Below are positions 16,007 to 24,340 of a DNA stretch of 25,188 nucleotides, piece after piece; positions within the stretch are counted from its first letter, which is position 1; the number at the start of each line of letters is the position of its first letter. The translations under genes and the position numbers were made by a program. Origin of the DNA: Methanobacteriota archaeon. GTDB taxonomy: Archaea; JACRDV01. Location of the stretch: positions 1 through 25,188 of the forward strand of contig JACRDV010000155.1 in the NCBI GenBank assembly GCA_024860865.1, in the 5' to 3' direction. Under the pieces are notes generated by a model, which had not been told where the DNA came from, made no database searches, and worked only from the letters and a program-made list of their open reading frames with translations.

Positions 16007-16715
16007 TTTATTGTGCATTGTGGTGTTGATTGAACCGTTGTTTGCTTGGCATTATAGCCCGTTTAAGAACTTGGTCACCCCAGATTCTCGCTTAAATGAA
16101 TGAGCTTCGAGTTTGCATGGGAACATGGCAAAATAGAACTGAGTTCGCACACTTTTTTTCATTATTCTTTTAGTGAGTTTACTCAATGTATGGTTCTTAA
16201 AAGAAACGTTACCTTTAAGGCCTAGACCTTGTGACTAAACCACGCGATTTCATTTCAAGACTGCCTTTCATCAAAGGCTATTTCTTTACAACTAAAAACA
16301 CTAGCATGTTCTTTAAATTTTCAATTTGGGTTGCTTTGTTGCACAATTTCGAAAATTTAACCAACTTTGTTAATTTTTCAATATAGAATTATTCTTTATT
16401 ATTTGTATTTCAAATTAAATTTGCATGTTAATTTCGGGTTATTAGGTTATGCAACACAGCAATTTGGGTAGGGGATTAATTCAAGTTGCAATTAGCACTG
16501 TTATCTATTACTTCCTCTTTCTCATTTGAAAAACTCTAACATTCTCATTTAGAAAGTAAATAGAATCTAGCAGAATTTATTAATTAGTTAGAAAATCTAC
16601 TCATACCTCTCATACCTCCTAAAATACTAATAAGAAATTTTTTATCGCTAAATATTCCTAATTAAGGCGAACATGATACTCAAGGAATACATAGGCTTTA
16701 GTAGGGCAATCCATT
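16007..16715. other. Intergenic stretch between the two defence-like operons
   Basis: No convincing gene on either strand: all frames are broken by stops. It contains one structured insertion, the MITE-like element at 16331-16462, and a generally AT-rich tail toward the SNF2 gene with no clear TATA box or terminator that I can single out. Confidence 0.6.
16331..16462. mobile_element. MITE-like element with terminal inverted repeats and target duplication
   Basis: The left end TTGCTTTGTTGCACAAT (16331-16347) and the inverse of the right end (16446-16462) match at 14 of 17 positions. The direct repeat TTTGGG lies immediately outside both ends (16325-16330 and 16463-16468), extendable to CAATTTGGG if the last right-end bases are counted. 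The 98-nt interior is AT-rich and has no coding frame. Ends and duplication are those of a non-autonomous transposon moved in trans. The ends loosely resemble IS5/IS6-type termini, but I cannot assign a family. Confidence 0.65.
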
Positions 16716-19700
16716 ATGATAGTACTGCATGCAATTGGGGTACTTGCTAAAGAGAACGCTAGTGGATCGTTTTGTTTTTGGGGCGAATCTCAAAAGCTTT
16801 TTGAAGCAATCAAAAGTTCAAAAGGGGAGAGCAAACTTGAGAGCGCTGAACTGATACATCCCTTTCAAGCACCTGAGCAGGAAATACTTGCCGCTCTCAG
16901 CACATTCGATGGGATAAAAAATCGCAAGCATCAAAATAGATGGCAGACTATACTGCTTCCCACAATTGGCGACTATCCTGAGCATTCACACAAGCATTTT
17001 GACGAGCTTAGCCGCAAGTTAGAAAGCGGAGCTAAGCTGAAACTCGCGCCTTGGAAAATTCGATGTATAGAACTTCCTATGTACGAAACACTACAATTGC
17101 TTGTACGTGTTCCTGAGAAAAGCACTGAGCTTCCCGCAGAAGTCTCGTTAGGTGCGGACCTGAAATTCTGGAGCGCTACCGCCAAATTCGCGCTAGAACT
17201 GCTTGCCCGCCAGAGATTTCTGCCTTCTGTAATTGACCGCAAAGTTGGAGTTTGTGCAGCATGGAGAGCCGTCATTAATACCCCTAATGATTTGCAACGG
17301 CTTAAGCTATTAGCTGAATCTATGCCACCAGTTTGCCGTGCACTTCTTGAGAAAAGTCGAAGCCCCTCAACAGAGATTTCTCTCTCACCTCGTGAGCTCA
17401 TAATAGATTTTCTAAATTCTATAGTGGATGCAACAATCCGGAAATGGTTTGCTGATGAACTTAACAGGAGTCGCACTCGGATGGAACAGCTTCTGGGCAG
17501 AGAAAATTTGATGTCAACTTGGTTTAGAGGTTTGAGTTTTTCAAACCCCTCACTTAAAGGAACTACTCATGAGCTCAAGATACTGCGAGAATCTGCGGGG
17601 CTTTGGACTGCGAGCATTGATATGGGTGGGCAAGAGCTTCCGTGGCGAACTTGTTTTCGACTTGAAGAACCCGAATACGATTCGAATCAAAATGAATGGT
17701 ATCTTTCATTTCATCTCCAAGCGACAGATGACAGAAGTCTTCTCATCCCCGCTAAGACACTATGGAAAAATGACTCAACTTTGAAATTTCTCAATCGCAA
17801 ATTCAATCATCCACAAGAAATATTTCTTGAAGATTTGGCAAAAGCATCCAGGCTTTTTACTCCTATAGAACAGAGCCTAAAAGCTCCCTTGCCTGTGGGC
17901 TGTACGCTTAAGGCAGAGCAGGCATGGTGGTTTTTAAAAGAAGGTTCTTGGCTTTTAGAGGAGAGCGGTTATGGAATCTTTGTGCCTTCTTGGTGGACCG
18001 AGAAAGGTAAGTTAGCTAGTGTAGGAATTAGAATTAAAGTAGAGCCAAAAGCTTCAAGCCCTTCAGCGAGTTTTTTCACTTTAGCTAACCTAGTTGATTT
18101 TAGTTGGCAACTCGCTGTTGGTGACGAAACATTAACCTATGAGGAGTTTAAAAAACTTGCACAGCTGAAAATACCGTTGGTGCGTGTGCGTGGAAAATGG
18201 GTGGAGCTGAACAAAGAGCAAGTTGAGAGCGCAATAAAATACTTTCAAAAGTTAGAAGAGGGAGGTTTGACACTAGCCAACGCACTGCGGATAGGACTTG
18301 GGCAAGAAAAAATAGGACTACCTATAGTAAGATTCGATGCTGGAGGTTGGCTTAAGGATTTAGTTGCTGACGGGGATAACGCGCACTTTAACGAGCTTGC
18401 CACTCCAACCGGTTTCAAAGGTACGCTTCGCCCCTATCAAGTGCGTGGCTTTTCGTGGCTTGTCTTTCTTTCGGGAGCGGGGCTAGGCGCCTGTCTTGCA
18501 GACGACATGGGCTTGGGAAAAACTATAGAGCTAATTGCCGCACTTCTGCATGACAAACATAAGAAAAAAACACAACCAACAAAGCCGGTTCTTTTGATCT
18601 GCTCAACATCCATAGTTGGAAACTGGAAGCGGGAGCTTGAGCGTTTTGCACCATTACTAAAAGTAATGATTCATCACGGCTCAGAGCGTTATTCCGGAAA
18701 GAGTTTCATGGAGCAGGCGAAGCAGCATGAGCTCGTTATAAGCACTTATTCGCTTGCTCATAGAGATAAGAAGGACCTTCAGAAAGTAAATTGGGCGGGT
18801 ATTGTTCTCGATGAAGCTCAAAACATTAAAAATCCATACACGAAACAAGCCCAAGCAGTGCGCTGTCTCAGCGTAGGTTACCGTATTGCACTCACAGGCA
18901 CTCCTATTGAGAATCGTCTAAATGAATTATGGTCAATTATGGAATTTCTAAATCCCGGCTATCTAGGATCTCTAAACGATTTCAGACAACAATTCGCTAT
19001 TCCAATCGAGCGCTATCAAGATCAGGAAGTTTCTAAGAAACTTCGGCGTCTGGTCCAACCATTTATACTGAGAAGACTCAAAACGGATAAACGCATTATT
19101 CAAGATTTGCCTGAAAAACTTGAAATGAAAGTATGCTGCACATTGACGCGTGAGCAGGCAACTCTTTACAAAGCAACTGTGGATGATATGATGTCTCAAA
19201 TTGAACGTTCAAAGGGCATCCAACGGAAGGGACTTGTGTTTTCAACGCTGATGAAATTGAAGCAAATTTGTAACCATCCCGTGCTGTTTCTCAAAGATAG
19301 GAGCATCGTCGATAAACGCTCTGGAAAGTTAATGCGTTTAGTTGAAATGCTTGAGGAAGTTCTTGCTGAGGGGGATCGCGCGCTTATTTTTACGCAATTT
19401 GTGACTATGGGCGAAATACTACAGAAACATATACACTCTCTTTTTGGACAGGAAGTTCTGTTTTTGCATGGAGGAGTGAGCCGTAACCTCCGCGATAAGA
19501 TGATTGCTCGTTTCCAAGAGGATGAACATGCACCACCAATATTTATACTTTCCATTAAAGCGGGCGGTTTTGGGCTGAATCTGACAAAAGCAAACCATGT
19601 TTTCCATTTTGATCGCTGGTGGAATCCTGCAGTAGAGAATCAAGCCACTGACCGTGCTTTTCGTATCGGACAAACTCGCAATGTACAGGTGCATAAATTC

Positions 19701-19865
19701 GTTTGTATAGGAACATTGGAAGAAAGAATTGACCAAATGCTTGAGATGAAGAAAGGACTAGCTGAGAACATTCTTGGAACAGATGAAAGTTGGCTGACCG
19801 AGCTTTCAAATGAACAATTGCGTGATATTTTTGCTTTGCGTGCTGATGCTATTCAGGATGAATAA
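16716..19865 (+). CDS. SNF2-family DNA translocase/helicase with DUF3670-type N-terminal region
   Basis: A 1049-residue Swi2/Snf2 ATPase. The C-terminal half has LRPYQVRGFSWL (motif Q region), ADDMGLGKT (Walker A, about 595-603), VLDEAQNIKN (Walker B DEAQ, 699-702), ALTGTPIENRLNELW (motif III), LFLHGGVSR, and QATDRAFRIGQ (motif VI, 976-986, arginine finger region). The ~560-residue N-terminal part contains VRVRGKWVELNKEQVESA, typical of the SNF2-associated DUF3670 region. These enzymes translocate on double-stranded DNA and remodel protein-DNA complexes. The next gene, 4 nt on, is the SWIM-finger partner; the same pairing is known as ywqA-ywqB in Bacillus. SNF2 ATPases also occur in defence systems (DISARM), which fits the neighbourhood, but the actual role is unknown. 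Confidence 0.9.
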   Translation: MIVLHAIGVLAKENASGSFCFWGESQKLFEAIKSSKGESKLESAELIHPFQAPEQEILAALSTFDGIKNRKHQNRWQTILLPTIGDYPEHSHKHFDELSRKLESGAKLKLAPWKIRCIELPMYETLQLLVRVPEKSTELPAEVSLGADLKFWSATAKFALELLARQRFLPSVIDRKVGVCAAWRAVINTPNDLQRLKLLAESMPPVCRALLEKSRSPSTEISLSPRELIIDFLNSIVDATIRKWFADELNRSRTRMEQLLGRENLMSTWFRGLSFSNPSLKGTTHELKILRESAGLWTASIDMGGQELPWRTCFRLEEPEYDSNQNEWYLSFHLQATDDRSLLIPAKTLWKNDSTLKFLNRKFNHPQEIFLEDLAKASRLFTPIEQSLKAPLPVGCTLKAEQAWWFLKEGSWLLEESGYGIFVPSWWTEKGKLASVGIRIKVEPKASSPSASFFTLANLVDFSWQLAVGDETLTYEEFKKLAQLKIPLVRVRGKWVELNKEQVESAIKYFQKLEEGGLTLANALRIGLGQEKIGLPIVRFDAGGWLKDLVADGDNAHFNELATPTGFKGTLRPYQVRGFSWLVFLSGAGLGACLADDMGLGKTIELIAALLHDKHKKKTQPTKPVLLICSTSIVGNWKRELERFAPLLKVMIHHGSERYSGKSFMEQAKQHELVISTYSLAHRDKKDLQKVNWAGIVLDEAQNIKNPYTKQAQAVRCLSVGYRIALTGTPIENRLNELWSIMEFLNPGYLGSLNDFRQQFAIPIERYQDQEVSKKLRRLVQPFILRRLKTDKRIIQDLPEKLEMKVCCTLTREQATLYKATVDDMMSQIERSKGIQRKGLVFSTLMKLKQICNHPVLFLKDRSIVDKRSGKLMRLVEMLEEVLAEGDRALIFTQFVTMGEILQKHIHSLFGQEVLFLHGGVSRNLRDKMIARFQEDEHAPPIFILSIKAGGFGLNLTKANHVFHFDRWWNPAVENQATDRAFRIGQTRNVQVHKFVCIGTLEERIDQMLEMKKGLAENILGTDESWLTELSNEQLRDIFALRADAIQDE

Positions 19866-19878
19866 GTAGGTGAAAAGC

Positions 19879-20757
19879 TTGAGATATTGGGAGTATTATA
19901 CGCCTGCAAAGCCGAAAAGGGTAAAAGACGGAATTAAGCTGCGGTCCAGAGAAATTGGCTCTACTTGGTGGTCAAAGAAATGGCTCTCAGTTCTCGAGTC
20001 TTTCGGTTGGTCAAATAGGCTCCAACGCGGAAGAAGTTACGCGCGCCGCGGGCAGGTGATAGATTTCAAAATTAAGCCCGGCATTGTTAATGCAAAAGTG
20101 CAAGGGACCAGCCCTAAACCATATTCAGTAAGAATAAAACTTAACATGCTTTCAGATAAGCAGTGGAAAGATGTGATTTCTGTGATGAGTTCACAAGCAA
20201 TTTATACAGCAAAACTCCTTTCAGGCGAGATGCCTTTAGATGTCGAAAATGCATTTTTAAGGGCAAAGGTAAATCTCCTCCCAAAATCTAGAAAAGAACT
20301 AAAAACAGAATGTTCGTGTCCTGACCTGGCGAATCCTTGTAAACATATAGCGGCAGTGCATTATATTCTTGCTGAAGAATTTGATCGAGACCCATTTATG
20401 ATTTTTCATTTGCGCGGTCGAGCCAAACAGCAAATTCTTGCTGAGCTTCACAAAATGCGAACTTCCAACGCGGTACAACAAAAAGAGAATAAAGAATCGG
20501 TTAACACTATAAGAAGAGACAAAAAAGATTCTGAGATAATAGTACCGTTAGAAAAATGTATTGATAAATTTTGGTCTACTGGGGAGCGATTTAATACATT
20601 TGGTCTCTCTATTTGTCAACCGAGTGTGAATTGTGCACTCCTCAAGCGGTTAGGAGCGCCAACATTTTGGCGCGAAAAGCCAGATTTCGCAACCGAAATG
20701 GAACGTATTTATAAAATGATTAGCGACCGCGCAATAAAAACTGCTTTCGAGGTTTAA
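19879..20757 (+). CDS. SWIM zinc-finger protein, partner of the SNF2 ATPase
   Basis: The protein carries CSCPDLANPCKH (Cys148, Cys150, Cys157, His159, counted from GTG 19870), the CxCxnCxH SWIM zinc finger thought to bind DNA or protein. The N-terminal region RYWEYYTPAKPKRVKDG and GSTWWSKKW match the bacterial and archaeal YwqB-like family encoded beside SNF2 genes. After residue ~200 there is a charged low-complexity linker and a distinct C-terminal segment. The in-frame GTG 19870 is possible, but TTG 19879 has GGTGA (19869-19873) at perfect spacing and gives a family-like N-terminus. It is cotranscribed with the SNF2 gene and probably forms a complex with it. Confidence 0.8.
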   Translation: MRYWEYYTPAKPKRVKDGIKLRSREIGSTWWSKKWLSVLESFGWSNRLQRGRSYARRGQVIDFKIKPGIVNAKVQGTSPKPYSVRIKLNMLSDKQWKDVISVMSSQAIYTAKLLSGEMPLDVENAFLRAKVNLLPKSRKELKTECSCPDLANPCKHIAAVHYILAEEFDRDPFMIFHLRGRAKQQILAELHKMRTSNAVQQKENKESVNTIRRDKKDSEIIVPLEKCIDKFWSTGERFNTFGLSICQPSVNCALLKRLGAPTFWREKPDFATEMERIYKMISDRAIKTAFEV

Positions 20758-20762
20758 GTCCA

Positions 20763-20794
20763 AGATAATTGATGACCTTTTTTGCAGGTTATCT
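20763..20794 (+). terminator. Possible weak terminator after the SNF2-SWIM operon
   Basis: AGATAA (20763-20768) can pair with TTATCT (20789-20794), with an extra CC/GG pair inside and T-rich tracts in the loop and just after it. It lies 6 nt after the SWIM gene stop. The stem is short and interrupted, so support is modest. Confidence 0.25.
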
Positions 20795-21187
20795 TTTCTT
20801 TGGTTTTAGAGATGTAATTCCTGAGTTTCTATAAATTCCTTGAGGTTGGTATCGTAACGATGATTACTATTTGGGCATTGAAGTGTATTTTCGTTTTCTT
20901 TAACTTCACTAAGGCCAGATCGCCTAAATGAAAATTTATCAAGTTGGCTAAATTGGTTAGACTTTGTCCATAGCAGACAAAATGTCTTAAATTCAAATTA
21001 TAATTTTAAATTTATAAGCCTCTTTGTTTGATTGGAAAATTATATTTTTTTATTGTGAACCGCAATAGATGGCTACTTGGTTACCAATAAAAAATATTTG
21101 CTGGAATCAGATGTGCAAAAAAGCTCTTGCGAATATGAATTTTAAATGAATAAAATTTAGTTTGAGGAATTAGGTTCCAAATTTTTT
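20795..21187. other. Convergent intergenic stretch without recognisable gene
   Basis: About 390 bp between the plus-strand SWIM gene and the minus-strand VapC gene. Frames are short and stop-rich. The only clear structure is the long inverted repeat at 21045-21096. Confidence 0.6.
21043..21096. repeat. Long inverted repeat / hairpin in convergent intergenic region
   Basis: The left arm TTTTTTATTGTGAACC (ending 21061) pairs with GGTTACCAATAAAAAA (21079-21094) at 14 of 16 positions, and both arms extend with AT pairs. The loop is about 17 nt. Lying between convergent genes and flanked by T/A runs, it could end transcription from both sides or be a remnant of a small mobile repeat. Confidence 0.5.
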
Positions 21188-21589
21188 CTAATATGTTTCA
21201 ACTTGAACTCCAGGTATACTACTAAAGTGTTCAATATTTCGAGAAATAACTATAGAGCATCCACGTGTAAGGGCAATTGCTGCTGTTAACCCATCTAAAG
21301 TGCTAACTTCTTTTCCTTCTCTGGCTAGTTTACCCAGGATTTCCCCCGCCTTTAAAGCTGCTGCGTGGTCTAAAGGGAAAACTGTCAAGCGACTGAAAAG
21401 CCTTTCGGCTTGGCTTAACCTTAATCCTTGATCTAATCTTTTGCTCCGATAAATTCCATAAACTAATTCAAAAACGTTAATCTCAGTAGTAACAGTTCTA
21501 CCGGTTTCATCCAGTTCTTTTGCTTTTTCCAAGGCATTTTCGTCATTTCGGAGCAAGTCTATCAGAAAAGTTGTATCCAAGCACTTCAA
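21188..21589 (-). CDS. vapC: VapC-type PIN-domain ribonuclease toxin
   Basis: A 133-residue PIN protein. The four acidic/catalytic positions can be seen: Asp5 (CLDTTFLIDLL), Glu41 (INVFELVYGIY), Asp99 (STLDGLTAAIAL) and Asn118 at the usual fourth position (ISRNIEHFSSIPG). VapC toxins cleave tRNA or rRNA and are held inactive by their antitoxin. It starts with TTG 21589, overlapping the antitoxin stop by 4 nt (TTGA), the standard vapBC arrangement. Codon composition resembles the neighbours. The target RNA cannot be told from sequence. Confidence 0.9.
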   Translation of the reverse strand: MKCLDTTFLIDLLRNDENALEKAKELDETGRTVTTEINVFELVYGIYRSKRLDQGLRLSQAERLFSRLTVFPLDHAAALKAGEILGKLAREGKEVSTLDGLTAAIALTRGCSIVISRNIEHFSSIPGVQVETY

Positions 21590-21828
21590 GTTAATTCAAG
21601 TCCCCGCTTTAACGTTTCGTCCAAAGTTTTTCGCATTTGTTTAATTCCAGTTTTAATCTCTTGAATTTCTTCTTCTGACATATCGCTCCAAAGCCCAGCA
21701 CACTCGCTCAGTTTTCCTCCTTTCTTAGCTAACCTAGCTATTGTCTCTGAGAAACTCTCTCCCTTCAGCTTTAATTTTAAAAGCAGCTCATAAACTTCTT
21801 TAGTTATCGATATAGTCTTAGATGTCAT
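21586..21828 (-). CDS. vapB: VapB-type antitoxin
   Basis: From ATG 21828 the 80-residue protein begins TSKTISITKEVYELLLKLKL, then GESFSETIARLAKKGGKL, a ribbon-helix-helix-like DNA-binding N-terminus of the archaeal VapB/DUF217 kind. The C-terminal half is helical and charged (MSEEEIQEIKTGIKQMRK), the usual toxin-neutralising tail. An ATG at 21852 would add eight unlikely residues (YVYVYID) and would lie upstream of a palindrome that looks like the operator, so I reject it. It is the first gene of vapBC and overlaps vapC by 4 nt. Confidence 0.87.
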   Translation of the reverse strand: MTSKTISITKEVYELLLKLKLKGESFSETIARLAKKGGKLSECAGLWSDMSEEEIQEIKTGIKQMRKTLDETLKRGLELT

Positions 21829-21831
21829 ATC

Positions 21832-21843
21832 TATGTATACATA
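21832..21843. promoter_or_regulatory. Palindromic operator candidate of vapBC
   Basis: TATGTATACATA is a perfect 12-bp palindrome directly before the vapB ATG, followed upstream by CACATACACAT repeats of the same half-site flavour. VapB antitoxins generally repress their own operon by binding such sites, so autoregulation is plausible. Confidence 0.5.
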
Positions 21844-21852
21844 CACATACAC

Positions 21853-22147
21853 ATTTTAATTTTTCGCTTTTCATTAAAAAAGGTCTTGAAAATTAGATGC
21901 CAAAGCCGAAAAACAATAAAATTAGTTTCATCAGTGTATAAATTAGCCAATTCCAATCCCAAATGATCAATATTGATTCCTCCATTAGCTCGAACTCATT
22001 TTAACAGCTTTCTGAACTCAATTAGACTTATTACAAGGCAAAAAGTTTGTAAAAACAATTCCAGTATTATTTGAACGAACGAACTTTCAGGAAATAAGAT
22101 TGTTATTGTAGTTTGACTCATCATTAAGCTATTAACCGGTAATTCTG
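21853..22147. other. Divergent intergenic stretch without recognisable gene
   Basis: AT-rich, stop-filled in all frames; it should hold the vapBC promoter at its left end. I see no RNA gene, repeat or attachment-like core here. Confidence 0.55.
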
Positions 22148-22179
22148 GATAAATATACTTACCACGTTATTGTAAGTAT
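22148..22179 (+). promoter_or_regulatory. Promoter and inverted repeat upstream of the HAD gene
   Basis: A TATA-like GGATAAATATA overlaps a perfect 8-bp inverted repeat, ATACTTAC (22155-22162) and GTAAGTAT (22172-22179), with a 9-nt centre and T-run after it. The predicted start of transcription is near 22180, about 30 nt before the ATG. It could be an operator; a terminator for an unseen upstream transcript is the other reading. Confidence 0.4.
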
Positions 22180-22211
22180 CTTTTTAGTGCAATAAAAAAT
22201 TGGGTATAATT

Positions 22212-23309
22212 ATGGCGAGCAAATCTTTAAACTACATCATTGCGTTTGATGTGGAAGGCCCAATATTAAATCCAGCAATTGATTTTGCTTGGCTAAGTTT
22301 AAAAAAATTCGCAAAAGAATTTTATGAAAAAGTAAAACTGTTTGATGAATATGATGACTTGCGATGGGTTTATGAAAGAGATAAGAATGGACACTCAACT
22401 GGGGCTATGCCTTTGATTTCATTATGCGCTTGCATATGCAAATCGATTACTGATGAGGCATTACTACAACTTGCTAAAAAAAGTGTAATAGAAAATCTTG
22501 GAACGAAAGAAGTTCTTGACTGGCTCAAAGAAAAAGAGATTCCAGTTTATTTTGTAACAAGTTCTTATCCAGCAGTATCATTAATAGAGGGATATAGACA
22601 CGGAATTAAATCGTCACATATCTACTGCTCTGGATACCAGCTATCCGAAGAAAAGGCAAAATATTTCAATTTTAAGAGGGATCTAACCGAAGAATTGCGC
22701 GAAAGATCGCCAGTAAGTAAATTAAAGATGTTTCAAACCGAATTATCTGGGTTTTTAGGAGATTATCTCCAAAATTGTTCTGAATTGAGATCAGCATACA
22801 TAAAAAATAATGTTTCAAAAATAGAAACCTTGAAAAAAGAACAAGAATTAGTTTTCAAGAAAATACGAGAAAAAGAGTTACGCGAGGAGTTAACTTATCT
22901 TCTATACGAAGAAAAGGGAATAATGGGCTCCCATAATAAAAAAAGAGTCCTTCAGTCAATTTCAACATATGAAAATATAATATACATTGGAGATGGAATA
23001 GTAGATTGTGATGCTTTAGCATATTCAAAATATGGAATTTCACTGAATTGCACAAACGATTATGCTCTTTTATCATCTAAAATCAATGTTGCAACTAATA
23101 ACATTGCAAATATTATTCCAATTATTTCTGAGATAATAAAAGGAAATTTTAATGTTAATAAAATTAAAAATGACTTTACTTCAGATGAGATCAAAATTTT
23201 TTCCAACAATGATATTAAAAACAATTTACCCAATATTAAAAACATAAATAACTTTTTTAAATCCATTTTAAGAGAGAATACCAGTCTATTTGACCCAGTT
23301 GTCTGGTAG
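22212..23309 (+). CDS. EhaR-like HAD-superfamily protein
   Basis: A 365-residue HAD-fold protein. Motif I is IAFDVEGPI (Asp13, Glu15, where most HAD phosphatases have DxD), motif II is FVTSSYP (Thr116/Ser117), and motif IV is YIGDGIVDCDAL (Asp261, Asp265). D-x-E-G-P is characteristic of an archaeal group annotated as 'energy-converting hydrogenase A subunit R', named from Eha clusters in methanogens but found also without Eha. No hydrogenase genes are nearby, so the name does not imply that function. Between motifs II and IV lies a charged helical cap (about residues 160-240), and the C-terminal ~50 residues are Asn/Lys/Ile-rich. ATG 22212 is preferred over TTG 22200 on family fit. Substrate unknown. 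Confidence 0.75.
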   Translation: MASKSLNYIIAFDVEGPILNPAIDFAWLSLKKFAKEFYEKVKLFDEYDDLRWVYERDKNGHSTGAMPLISLCACICKSITDEALLQLAKKSVIENLGTKEVLDWLKEKEIPVYFVTSSYPAVSLIEGYRHGIKSSHIYCSGYQLSEEKAKYFNFKRDLTEELRERSPVSKLKMFQTELSGFLGDYLQNCSELRSAYIKNNVSKIETLKKEQELVFKKIREKELREELTYLLYEEKGIMGSHNKKRVLQSISTYENIIYIGDGIVDCDALAYSKYGISLNCTNDYALLSSKINVATNNIANIIPIISEIIKGNFNVNKIKNDFTSDEIKIFSNNDIKNNLPNIKNINNFFKSILRENTSLFDPVVW

Positions 23310-23341
23310 CAGAAATACGCAATCGTTTCATAAAATTCTTT

Positions 23342-23433
23342 GCCTTTTAGAGTCGAGGATAAACGAAACAGGTTCGGATTATTTCCATTCTTGGAGGCAT
23401 AAACGAAATATGTTCGGTTATTTTAAGTTAGGC
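23342..23433 (+). other. Degenerate attC-like site or insertion junction, with GTTAGGC core
   Basis: GTTAGGC (23427-23433) is an integron core-type sequence (GTTRRRY). Upstream, two near-repeats, each with a CGAA-N5-TTCG palindrome (23359-23384 and 23399-23424, period 40), can fold on each other into a long imperfect stem with an ATAA-x-CGAA arm pair. The 5' partner of the core is poor (GCCTTTT at 23342-23348 instead of GCCTAAC). It may be a decayed attC, an attI-like site, or the left junction of a cassette inserted at a secondary G-TT site. Confidence 0.4.
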
Positions 23434-23474
23434 GAAAAACCTCGGCTTTCAAAAGGCACGGAGGTTAAATAAAA

Positions 23475-24330
23475 ATGGCAGTACCAGAGCAGTATCAATC
23501 TGATGTCGAAGCGATTCTGGCAAGGCGATATGACAACGGTGGTGATTTATGGGCCACACCTGATCGACGGTTAGGTAAGGGAAGCCCATTCTCTACTCTC
23601 GACTGCGCTATGATGCTTTGGGAGTTGGGAATGGATCCTTCCGAGCCTATATTGAAAGAGACAGCCGAGCTGATCTTAGGTGCATGGCGAGAAGGCGGAA
23701 GGTTCCAACTGGCGCCAAAGGGTGCAATAATATCCCTGTCATACCGCTACAACGGCGAGAATCCTTTGCCGCTTAGGATACGCTTCTGATAGCCGACTTA
23801 GGAGAACGTTTGAACATCTCTTGGAAATCCAACACAGCGACGGCGGCTGGCGTTGTAATACCTACAAATTTGGTAGAGGTCCAGAGACAACCTTTTCTAA
23901 TCCCGGCCCGACATTAGAAGCCCTGGACGCTTTTAGATTCACACATTTCCTCAATCAGGACCAGCGTCTTGATAAGGCAGGGGAATTCTTGCTTGATCAT
24001 TGGGTAACACGCAAGCCCCTTGGTCCTTGTCATTTTGGGATTGGTTCTCTGTTTATGAAAGTTGAGTATCCCTTTCTTCGCTATAACCTCTTTTTCTATG
24101 TTTATGTTCTATCTTTTTACAACAAAGCAAAGAAAGACCAGAGATTTCTGGAAGCGCTTCGGGTTTTAGAATCCAAGTTAGTTGATGGAAAGATTGTGGT
24201 CGAAAATCTTAATCGGAAGTTGGCAGGTTTTTCCTTCTGCAAAAAAGGGGAACCAAGTGACCTTGCGACTAAGCGTTACCATGAGATATTGAAAAACCTC
24301 GGTAGAGACCATGAAAAAACAAAAGTATAA
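23475..24330 (+). pseudogene. Prenyltransferase/squalene-cyclase-repeat-like gene, interrupted by a frameshift
   Basis: The first part (23475-23789) runs AVPEQYQSDVEAILARRYDN… EGGRFQLAPKGAI, then leaves frame. Removing one A near 23729-23730 restores YPCHTATTARILCRLGYASD, then RLRRTFEHLLEIQHSDGGW and on to the stop at 24330. The corrected product is about 284 residues, with the QxxDGGW motif of prenyltransferase/squalene-oxidase alpha-alpha barrel repeats and a second helical half. The restored sequence is so family-like that a recent indel or a sequencing error is likely. The start has a strong GGAGGT site 9 nt upstream. Base composition is clearly more GC-rich than the preceding gene, and the stop is 11 nt before an attC-like site, so it looks like an integron cassette gene. 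Enzymatic role unknown. Confidence 0.7.
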
Positions 24331-24340
24331 CTGGGCTCAT

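Noticed and set aside
16007-16330. Transposase remnant left of the MITE
   Set aside because: Frames I translated on both strands are broken and show no DDE or other transposase motif.
23290-23472. Plus-strand 60-codon frame between the HAD gene and the cassette gene
   Set aside because: Overlaps the HAD gene end and spans the imperfect repeats and GTTAGGC core; product is not protein-like in any family I know.
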